From assembly GCA_916610825.1 (NCBI GenBank), contig OU744451.1, positions 21,588,349 to 21,652,348 on the forward strand: DNA of 64,000 nt, read 5' to 3'. The notes under the pieces are model-generated. The model was given only the letters and a program-made list of their open reading frames with translations. It had not been told where the DNA came from and ran no database searches. Made by a program: the position numbers and the translations under genes. Source of the stretch: Haliclystus octoradiatus. Lineage: Eukaryota > Cnidaria > Staurozoa > Stauromedusae > Haliclystidae. Of this stretch, positions 25,501 through 37,500 are shown piece by piece (positions within the stretch are counted from its first letter, which is position 1; every line of letters begins with the position of its first letter).

Positions 25501-28500
25501 GGCCCACTTTATATGAATTGTTAACATTTCGTAAACAATTCACGAAAAAGTAAATGAAAAAAAGGTCATTAAACATTTAGGAACTGCTTGTAAGGTGTAT
25601 AATTAGCAGTTCATCACAGGAATATGTTCACAAATTGTTCATGAACACACAAGGATATGTCCACAAACTGTTCATGAACACACAAGAATATGTTCACAAA
25701 CTGTTCGTTCATGAAAACACAAGAATATGTTCACAAACTGTTCATGAACACACAAGAATGTGTTCACAAACTCACACAAGAATATGTTCACAAACTCATA
25801 CAAGAATATGTTCACAAACTGTTCATGAACTCATTGATTTTATTTACAGGGGCAGAAAAACGTGACCCCAATCCAAAAATCCCAAAAATGCTGGACATGC
25901 TTGAAAAATTCTTCAATCCAAAGATATCAACTTTTCAATGTGAATTATTCAGAGCATTATTCACAAGACGAGATTATGAATAACAAAATTTCAAAGAACT
26001 GTTTTCGCATGGGTTGTTCAGTGTTTTCATGGCAAATTCTAACAATAACCTTTTCTATGAGATTTACCTTTATGGTGTACAAAAACTTTCTATAAAACTA
26101 GCACAACTTTTATAACCATTTATTCGACTTCCTTACTGATAAGTTATTGGTTTTGAAAGTTTCTGGTGAAATTAGAAATTCTCATTGGTGATGTCAAATT
26201 CAAATATAATCGATTGAGCCTTTGAATCTAGTTTTGCTTTGTGATTTGGCATCCTAACTCTAAAGGCAATCAGGTTGATCGAGTCAATTCTGTCATAATA
26301 CAAAACCAGTTAAAGCTGCAATTGTTGAGCACACAATATTGATATCACAGCACAATCTAATTTTTTTTACCAAGCCTTTAAGTGTAAAACTTTTCAAGAA
26401 ACCAAAAAACATATTGATTTACCTCATCCATAATAATGGTTGATCCACATTTTCCTTTCGATGATCCCCATGCGGTTGGATGATTATAGATAGGGTCGTT
26501 AACAATTGGAAATCCAATCCATTGTAAATGAACTCGTATTTGATGCATTCTTCCGGTGTATGGTATACCTAAGAAGGTTGAGAAAAAAATTATCATCAAT
26601 TCTGATCTAAACTACAATAGAAAACAAAGTATAATATTTCAGTACTTAAGGGAGATATTGATTATTAGTTTGTTTTAAAAAATAACAAGGAACCAGCTTG
26701 TCAAAGAACTCTCTCTCTATCCTTCTCTTTCTTGCTCTAGATTGGTTATAGAATTTGAGGAATGGGAATTTTTTTTATATTTTTGGGATTTGACAAGATT
26801 ACATCCATACTTACATCAGTTGGAACAACCATGATTCTTAAACCTCTGAAGTTTCTCAAAAGAGTAAAGAGTTTTGTGGCAAGAACCTTATTGTCAGCCA
26901 AACAATCAGCTGCTGTCCATTGCATTCTTTTTTAATGAAATAACGATAGAATTAGACAATTTCCAAACAAGAAGTTTATTCTCATTTAGGATGAAACCAG
27001 AACATTATATTTAAACAAGCAGCACCTCAGGAAGAGGATGTAACTACAGTCAAACATAAACATCATTGATGACCTTCTCTTTCAAATTCATACTTACATT
27101 TAACAAGACTTGTTTTTCCGTCAGTACTGATGCACTCAAAATCAGTTTTGCACGGTTTACCCTCTGGTCTTATATTGCATACTCCAATATTATGTGATAC
27201 GACTTGAATAGGTTCATCAACTGTAACAGGGGCACTGAAAAGGGTAAGATATCATAAAGACGTTAAGTAATAGCACGGGAAAGGATAGACCAGTGGTGTG
27301 TTTTGCACCTGGTGGAATGCTGTTCCCTGTCTTTCAATTTCATTCAAAGTTCAGACTCTGGCAGTCATGCAAGTATATTGTTCGTCGGTTGACAAATGCT
27401 AAAAAAAGCTACTACCTTACCCTATTTGTGGTAAAATTATGAATCCTCCAAAAACATCTTCAAAAGTAATGTGGACGGTGTCGCCCTACCGAAGGCACTC
27501 GTACCACTTCACTATTTCTAGAAGAGTGGCTCTTTTCGCTAAGAACAATGATGTTAAACGCTGCTTAGATCTCAGCCGCGACACTGCAGATCAATTTCAA
27601 CAGATTTCATGGCAGATAGGCCTTGATTGTCAGTGCGCAACGATGCGCCGCAGCTACTCACAATGCAATTTCTTCTGAACCATTCCATCCGCCATCCTTA
27701 GATGGTACTCATTTGATGTTTCAGATAAAGTCAAGGCTGAGTTGACCTGAGGGGGATTTGAACCACAGTCGATCAGATATGATACGATCTGAAGTTCGGT
27801 TGCTCTGCCAACTGAGCTAATCACCCCTCAAAAACATCTTGCAGGGGTGAACTATAAGCAGGTGGCCGCTGCATAGAAGTGACTGTTATAACAGGTTTGA
27901 CTGCTATAATAATATCTTTAGGCGAACTCATTAAACTGTTCCACAAAAATATGTTTCTTCTGCAGGCTAGTGAGGGTTTTGAAAGGTTTGTATACAATTT
28001 ATATTTATATGAGTGTGTTCCATACAGCTCTGTATTAAACTTGAAAAGATTTTTCAGTTTTATCAATTCAATTCAATAACTTTATTCGAGTGTCAATGTC
28101 TTTAGCTTTACAGAACTAATTGGGGACACTATAATATTTAAAATAAACAAATTTTTATATATATATATAACTGAGCAAAAAAAAAAAAAAAGAAAATAAA
28201 TAAATAAATAAATAAATAAAGTAAATAACAACAATTAATTAAATTGATTAACAACTATAACAATCATAGTAAGCTTTTTTTAACTTGTGGACATAATCTA
28301 CAGCAATCTGAGGTACCTGTATATGTTTCTTGCTTGTTACACATGGACTTTACTGTGCATCAATCCACTAATCGCTCAGCAGCACAACAGCAAATTTAGG
28401 ATGCTAAAGCAATCTAATCTTAAATACAGTGAAACCTGTATATTAGATAAATTGACCATTATAGACAGGTGACCTTTATATACAGGCTTGATTCAATAGA

Positions 28501-31500
28501 AAATACTATTTTAGACATTGCAAGAATGACAGGGATGTTAAAGTTACTTTTTAAAAGTAGCTAGTTACAGTTACCGTTACTTGGGCGAGAAAGTAACTAG
28601 TTACTATCAGATGTTACTTTTCAGAAAAAGTAACGATTACAAGTTACAAGTTACTTTTAATTCGAAAGTAACTAGTTACAGTTACTTTCCCGTTACTTTT
28701 TCTAAATAAGTCCAAAAATATCCAACAGAAACAATGAGACATATATGAAGTATTCAAATAATGTTTCTGTATTTTAATTTGTTAATTAATCAAATGTTCT
28801 TGTTGACAATATAAATACGAAAACAGACACCCGACGACTATTTCACAGCGACGTCTTTTGCGTGTTTGAATGGTCTAGGCGATCCCCCTAATTTCCATAA
28901 CAAAGAAAATCTCAAGTTACGCGCCATTAGTTCTATTTCAGGCTTGGTTGCTATGACAATTAATTGATCGAACAGACATATCAGACATGAAACGTTCGTT
29001 GAATCACTTGAATATATCATAAACTCGGACAAACAGATTGTATAACAGAATGTTACTTCCCTAAATGTAATTTTCTTGTTTGACATCCAAATTTATAACA
29101 GGATTTCCTGCAGTTGTTGGGAACTTTTTGTCTGTGTTTTTATTGTTCTTGGATGGTAACAATGAGAACAAAAGATTTTGACTAATTAAAACACAATAGC
29201 GATCGAGAAGCTGCTAACTTTCAGCACTCTTTTGTGAAAAAAGTAACGGAAGAAAGCGAAAATGCAGTGAAAAAGTAACGAGTAATCGTTACTTTATTTT
29301 TAATCCTAAATGTAACTAGTTACAAGTAGAAGTTACTTTTACATAAAAGTAACTAGTTACAAGTAGAAGTTACTAAAAAGTAACGATTACAAGTAACGTC
29401 GTTACTTTTGTAATCGTTACTAACATCCCTGAAGAATGACCACTATAGACAGGTGGCCGCTGTATAGAGGTGATCCGTACAACAGGTTTGACTGTAGATT
29501 CAATTTCCGAACTAATTACCTTGGAAATTCTCCTTCAACTTTACATATGTATTCTTTGTAAACTTTTCTTCCCCGCACAGCTTCTTCCAATTCCCTTGCT
29601 TTTGATGGATTGCTAGATAAGAAAGTTCAATCCTGTTTAATAATCAAGTTAATTTAGTAATTAGATAGATGCTGGTCATTTATATGGAATGAAGTTCATG
29701 AACGACGAGTGAGCTCATTCCTCAAACTGTTCAGTGTTCAGTATTCATGTATTTTTAATAATAAATAGTTGATGACATTTCCATGTGTGTTCATGAACCC
29801 GCTGTCGTCAATCATTGCTCTAGCACAAGTGACAACGGATGACAAAAGTGTGATGAATATCGAAGCCGTAACCTTGCGAAAAACAGTTCAGGAGTTCATG
29901 AACAGTCAATGAACTGTTCATGAAGGTTACATGGCCTCAATTTTCATGAAATGTTGATAAACCATGGATGGGTCTGGGTTAATCACGAAATAAAATGCTT
30001 TATTTCATTTGAAATAAAGCAATGGATGCTGGTAAACTTACCGTGCAAACATAAGAATTCCAGATGTTAATCGATCAATACGATGTACAGCTAAAATAAA
30101 AAATAAAAAATAAACTTTTTGAAAACAGTCCATGCGAAAAGCAGTTTAGGGGTTCATGAAAATTTCATGAACAGTTCATGAACGTTAAATGTCCTGAATT
30201 CTCATGAAATGTTCATTGACAATCTAGGACTTTTCATGAACTGTTTTACGCAGGGGAGAAAAACGTATAAGGCAACATCAGCACAAATGTAGGATTTGTT
30301 GTATGGTTTTTCTTTGAGCATTTCTCTTTTCCCTGTGATTCAAAGTTCATGAAAAGTCCATGAAAACAGGCAATTTATGATCAGTTCAAGAACTCTACAG
30401 GTTTTGTTCCCATGAGTTGTCACTCCACGTTGATTACAAACTGTTTGAAACATGTCAATGAAGTATTCACAAACTCTACTTTGTGTGGAATAAGTTTGAA
30501 TAACTATGTGTTGAACCATTTATCTCGAATCCTTAACATCACAGTAATTTGGCCAAGGTGTTTGGCTAGTATGATTCACAGATCAAACAAACCACTCGAT
30601 AAGCATAAACTCCTCATTAACTTTCCAAACCATTTAGCGGCGCATTGAAGCAAAGAAGGAACGGTATAGTCCTGAACTGCACTGATAAGTGGCTTAATTT
30701 AGCGTCCTAGGAAGTAGGAACTGACAGGGTCATGCTGTTACATGTGCTCAATTCAGCAGCAAGGCAGATTGCTTGTCTACAAGTAGACTTTGTGCCATTT
30801 AACAAAAGAGCTAAGCAGTGGGATTAAAATATAGTGTTTAACCTTAATAAAATTTCATTTAACTACAATTAATTAAATAGCTTACTGTGTAGGTTACATA
30901 AGTCATGTTCTCTGCCCAATAAGAAAACAATTGTATTATGCCTGTATCGACCACACGGATGAACCTAATGAAAAATAAAACTGCAATTATTTGTAGGCTT
31001 ATTGGTGCAACCCTGCAGAACACTATTGGAATAATTCATATATATTAGCTACTGGGATTTGCTATCCTTATTCAAAAAAGCAAAATCAAATCAGTTTTAA
31101 AAGTATAGCATTCATCATCATCATCATTTATTGAGTTACCTATTAAGCCACCAGCTTGATGAAGGGCTCATACATAGTTATACAAATAATTAATAATAAA
31201 ATAATTGGTCATACATACTATAACTTTAAATAAAATTTACAAGGTTTTTAAAAGCCGCACTGTCAGAGGTCTCCTTCATCGAGGATGGCATAGCATTTCA
31301 TTTGTGAGCAACAGCGGTTTGGAAAGAGTGACGATGGCTGGATTGTATGTAGATATCATTGTTTGTGGAGGAGGGTGTTTTAGGCGGTGTATGGAGAAGA
31401 AAAGAAGGTGGATAGCAATGGAGGAGCCTGCTGAAATTTTATTTTGTGTGCTCAGGAAAGCTGATTGAATGTCACCCTGTCTTAATACCGAGCCAATCTA

Positions 31501-34500
31501 ATTGACTAAGCATCGTTAAGACAGGGGTCCTGTAATTACACTGGAGCACTGTCCTTAGACCTCTGTTCTGGAGCTTCTGAAGACGTTCAAGGTGTTGAAG
31601 TCTACAAGTAGATTGCTAGTGGTTTGTTGAAATTAATCTGCTGTGCTGCGGCAGAGATCAATAAAGAGCTTTACGATCATTAGGCTACTCTTAGCGTAAT
31701 GAGCGACTACTCTAGAAAATAAGGGTGGTACAGGCCCCTTCAGGAGGGTAATACTGTTTCTAATACTATACATCACACGAGTGAATATATGAATGCAAGT
31801 GCTTGCTATTAATTTTGATCAGGGTCAACACTTAAAGGGAAAAAATTGACCGGCAATCGATCTTGCTTTGAAACAATTGCTATACGCAGGCCTAATTTCT
31901 AATTAAAGACAACACCAAAAAAGACATGTTGTTAAAAAATGCTATAATACACTGAGCTCAATGGAATTATGTTCATTGTTAAAACTTTGATACTTATGAA
32001 TTAGCATAAAATAGATGTCAACAATAAACATGGTGTTATTAACAATAAACATGCATGTGATCCTAAGTGCGTAGCGCTCCCGGTAATTTTTGCTCCTTCA
32101 AACAAATTGCATGCCTGTTATAGTATCCATGATATCGTTGATTTAAACCCAACAATGACACCATTTTTGTCAAATTCCTTGCAGTACCATTTTTAATTAG
32201 ACTCAAAAGTAAAAAATAAATAAAACGAGTTACGCAACTTACAGTTTATTTAATTATAATTAGAACAATGCATAAAAAAGTAATCTGTATCATTGGATTG
32301 AATCGATTTAGCTTACTGGTATAGAAGATGGTTTGTTTACAATAACAACATCGTTGTCTTTATGAATAATTTCAATTCTATCAGGAATGACAGGTGGCTC
32401 ATGTCTGAAAGCAGGAAAAACATAATTTATGACCTAGTGTACTGTCAACTCTAACAACAATCAACAATTATCAATGATGTGACGTGGTAGGGATAATAGG
32501 TCTGATCGAAGCTATTATTGCATCTTGACGTCACATCGAACCTATTATCCCAAGTTATGCCGTCACAGCATCAAACATTAGGAATTATCTGCATTCTATT
32601 AGTTAACATTGTAATGAATTTCGAAATCTCAATATTGTTCTCATATTTACACAAACAGAATATTGTAAACACAATTTTCAACTGGGATAGCTTGCTAATT
32701 GATTAGTACTCTGACGCATGTGCCTTCCCTTGAACCTTAGTGTGTTCCTGTCAGGGAATTACCCCCATAATCCCCAGCATCTACGATTGAACCATGCAGG
32801 AAAATCTCAAAAATTAGATTGGAAATGTCAACATTATTATAGTTGTTCAGTTTTCTGATCTGTAAGAAATTTCAAGTTATGGCCTCTTAAATTTCACTGA
32901 ATCCCACTATGTAATCAATGCAGGCATTTAAACCTACGTCAAATATTAAGCCAAAATAATGTTAATTCATTTAATTATTTAATCATCAATTGATCAACCC
33001 AATCATGTTTTTAATCAACCAACGCTGTCATTGTCTGCGATGCTTGACGACCTACAATATCAGAAAGGTCTCTGATGAGTCCCTTGGAAGGGACGGAAGC
33101 ATGACAGACCGGCCTTATAAATTGACTTAATCAATCGCATTGTTATTTAACAAGGATTGCGTATGTGATATGCATGTGATACGCACTTAGGTTGTCACCA
33201 CCTATACTATCCGTTAGCGGGACTCCAGGAGCGATGCCTGGCGACATACAATATCAGAAAGTTGTCTGATGAGTCCATTGGGGTAGGGACAAAACATGTG
33301 TCAGACTAGCATCAAACAAATTTTATGGAGTTGAAATATTACACATGTATTCTGTTTCTTGATTCAAATTCATGTTTATTTTTATTTCTAGTGTTTTCAC
33401 TAACTTACGGTTACCACAAGAATGTGACTTTATAGGTACAGTGAACCTGTATATAACAGCTATCTATGAGAGGTAGATAAATTGACCATTATAGACAGGT
33501 GGCCTTTATATACAGGTTCGATTCAATACAAAATACTATTTTAGACATTGCAAGAGTGACCACTATAGACAGGTGGCTGCTGTATAAAGGTGACCGTTAT
33601 AACAGGTTTGACTGTATAGATGATGATAATGATCTGTTGTTTGTTAAAATAAACAGATGTTCACACGACAAGAAGATGATGATGAAAAATAACTGACGCA
33701 ACCATGTGTCAATAAATAAATTTGCCTACCTATGAACCTGTGTTTCAATAAAGTCATTGCTTGTAAGAATTTTTGTCGGAGATACCTTTTTTCCATTAAC
33801 TGTTAACAATTACAAAATAAATTCAAATTAAATTACAATATTCAAAAATTTAAAACTAACATCTGTGAAAATTCACGGTGGTATGTAAACTATGCCCTTG
33901 GAATGGCTATAGCCTCTATCTGGTGAAATAAGAAATTAGAAAAAATATAATATGTATCACACATTTTTTATTGTTTTAACAGGTTGAAATATCACAAAGC
34001 CTCTAGATTCAAAACACTTCAAAATTTCCAAAAAAATTATAACTAAATCTCAGTAAAGCAATTTCGATATTTTTCAACGTCTATAAAGGTATGATCTCAG
34101 AAACTTTATTATGGTATTCAAAAGTATAATTTATGAGTACCTATGATGAAAACTTGTAGTTGAGAGTGATAGTTTGGTTTCCATTACCATTGTGACAGAT
34201 TGGTGTGTGGATAGATAGTCCCTGAGATATTCATCCCCCTTATCAGCAAAAAAACATTTGAATGTTGGAAAACTTTGTGGCACTAATTGCTTTTGAATAT
34301 GCTTCTAGAAAAGCATCCTTGTCAGGGGGAATAATCCCCCTTTCTGTAGCACCTGCTAATAAAGCATTTCCATTTTTCCAGCAGGGAAAAGAAATTTTAA
34401 TAAAGGAAGCCCTGAAGTCTTGTGCATCTAACAATTCACTTGAGCCTCCAAACTTTTACAAATGTAGTAAATATGAAGTAGTTAAGATTTTGAAGCGTAT

Positions 34501-37500
34501 CCAACCTTTTCTAATGAAAAACGAATTTCAGAATCAAGGTTATTATAATTGCGAAGGTTGTTGGAATATTTAATTAATCATTTAAATTTCAATTTAAATT
34601 CAATGTTTTTACTTACTAAAATGTCCTCAGATTAAATGAAAATTTCACAATATTAATCGTTCTTAAATAGAGACAGCATTTGTGATTTTGTGCATATTCT
34701 TTTTCAATAATATATTATAAATCATTAACATACGTAATTACTATTTCCTATTCTTCTTCAGCTTTGAGCTTCTGACAAAGTTTATCGTCAAATTTTGAAG
34801 CAATAGTGTTTATCCTTGAACTTCCAGACACATCAAACTGCAGTTTGATTACAACGTCATGTTTTAGAATACCTTTTCAAGTACTTAAGTCTGGTTCATA
34901 CGCCGTCCTATACATGTGCCAATCCAATTATGCTCTAACCAAAAGTCAAAGACGGACTTCAGAACGGCGTATGAAACGGAATAAGAACGCCTTCAGTAGC
35001 AAGATCGTGTTTAGGCGTTCTGAGCGTCTTATAACCTGTTGGGAACGACTCCATTAGGTGTGAATTCATGCATGAAATTTGTAGAACAGCGTTTGAAACC
35101 AAACTTTTTATTTAGTCTATCTGAAGGTGTTTTCAACAGAAAAAGGATCTGCACATGTACAGAAGGGCATATGAAACAGGCCTTGAAAAGGAATCAACTA
35201 ACCTTTAATCCTGCCTTGTACTATTGCATTTTGCTAAATAAAATAAAGAAAAAACATTATGTTAGGTATAAATTAATTGAGAAAATGCTTAAATTGAAAT
35301 AATAACAATTATCTCTCGCAAGTAGAAATTACATTGATCATTGAATTGAATTTATTGTTTTAATAGAAAGAGCGCATATCCAATTTTATGCCATAATTGT
35401 GCCTATAAAAAATCTCAATTACCAGTAGTATATTTGATTTTCCCAGTCTATAGAGACCACCTTCATGTGCCCCTGCAAAAATAGTTCAGGAGGCCATGAA
35501 CAGTTCATGAACAGTAGTTGATCATGAAAGTTAAATGACTCCAAATTTTCATGAACTGTTCATGAACTTCTGACCTGTTTCCGCAGGGGTAGTAGCCATC
35601 TCTAAAAAATCACATAGTTGGGAAATCATAGCCTGGATCTTTATTTTGGACATAAAGATCCTATCCAGTCGAGTAACCTACAATCTGTACCTGTATCCAG
35701 ATCACAAAATATCATCATATATTTTAGTGGGAATAAGTAACAATACAAATATTACAATATTTGATAAATGACTGAGAGTCACCACGTAAGCACAAGTGCT
35801 TGTTTATTGGAGAGGACATCAACAAATTTACATATAATTGAATACTACAACAAACATGTGTGCACCAATGAGGAATCGAGCACCAGCCTCGCGCACAGAG
35901 CGTGGATACCTGACACTGACCTATCAGTGCACATGTTTACTGTATCACATATCACGTATCAACTATATCACATATCACATCCACATACTGTCAGAATTTA
36001 AAGTTAACCGATGAATATTTAGTTACTTAATGTCCATATTTTTAAATTGAGTCAGCTATTAGGATCCATTCTGTTTTTACAAATACCGGTCAAATCGTGG
36101 GTCCAGCTAAATAAAGGATTCTGTGTCCTAGTCCAGGTAAATTCTTATAGCTGATAGCGAACACAGATTTATTTAGATTGAATATCTATACAGATAAAAT
36201 TTATCACGTGACCAAACCCTAACCCTAATCACTAACACTAACCACGTGATCGAGTGAAACACGTGATCAAATTGCGATCCTCCTTGATCTAGTGTCGAGC
36301 CTTGTTTAGTGAGTTGGTTCGAGAGAGGCTGACCTTATTGCTTTTAGACTATTCCAACACATGTATGTGAGAGTGCTCAATATTTGTTAAGACAGAGCAT
36401 AATATAGAATAGACACAAAAATGAGGAAAAAGCTTTTTCCTTTACTTGGAGTTTCACTCGTTTACTTTGCGTTCATCAGACTGTCTACTCCGTAGTAAGC
36501 CGTCTGATGAACGCAAAGTAAACGCTGAAACTCCGAGTAACAGAAGGGCTTTTGCCTCATCTTTGTGTCTATTCTATACAGATAATATTTATACAGATTG
36601 AATTAGATTTGACAAACGTTTTGATAAATCTTACATAATACTCTGGTGACTCCATTCGAAATTCAGTTTTATAAACTTCAAATATTGATCTACCAATCCA
36701 ACGGCCTTTGCAATGAGCAGCAAACGTGAAATAATACGGTGTCACATGACGAAGACCTGAATGAAATTTATAACGAAAATATTTAAAAAGTATAAAGTAA
36801 TGTCATTTAAGCCATAAGAACCTAGCATGATCTATTTCATGTTAAAGTATTCTTTGTTTGCAATTACAGTCAAACCTGTTATGACGATCACCCCTATACA
36901 GTGGCCACCTGTCTATAGTGGTCACTCTTGCAATGTCTAAAATAGCATTTTCTGTTGAATAAAACCTGTATATAAAGGCCACATGTCTATAGTGGTCAAT
37001 TGATCTACCTCTCGTAGCTGGCCGCTATATACAGGTTTTTTCACTGTATTTTGAATTTCATTCCATACAAAAAATAACAAGAAATCATGTATGAACTATT
37101 TGAGTGAACTATTTCTTTTTTTCTTTTTATTCTTTGTTCATTGATTATCTTTGATTCACGTATTTAATTTATAACAATTAACATTCAAATTTTCCAAGTA
37201 TCCCCCTCTGGTGTACAGATAAAGTGTGGAGCACTACGGGGGTGGCATAATGGACTGTTCATGAACTATTCATGAATTGTTCATGAACGCCTGAACTGTT
37301 TTTCATAGAGAGAACATGCTTAACTGAAGGATTCTCATTATAAATGACGATTGATCGATTGAATACGAGAGTTTGTTTAGACAATAGAAACTAGAAATCA
37401 GTTATAGCCTTCAAAAAGGTGGAGATTAACATGTTATATTTTTGTGAATATTTAGCTCTACAGAAAACGAGAAAGATTTTTAGGGATGCTGATTTCTTGT

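Larger units (their letters stand above)
33027..33310 (+). mobile_element. Retrozyme-like tandem unit with two hammerhead motifs
   Basis: The segment with CAATATCAGAAAG...TGTCTGATGAGTCC occurs at about 33050-33110 and again at about 33240-33306, 194 bp apart. Each holds a hammerhead-like fold, and together they flank one unit body. Retrozymes (small non-autonomous retroelements that spread as circular RNA) have this layout. The body encodes nothing. RPUSD2 intron, antisense to the gene. Confidence 0.6.

Noticed and set aside
25635-25983. Repetitive [11 protein letters not shown]-type ORFs
   Set aside because: The minisatellite unit is 33 bp, so frames stay open by arithmetic. No splice or start context.
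34243-34434. Minus-strand ORF as the missing RPUSD2 exon
   Set aside because: The AYSKAIS part is suggestive, but the phases and donor do not fit.
36214-36240. Telomeric repeat (CCCTAACCCTAA)
   Set aside because: Fewer than three units, not exact, inside an intron.
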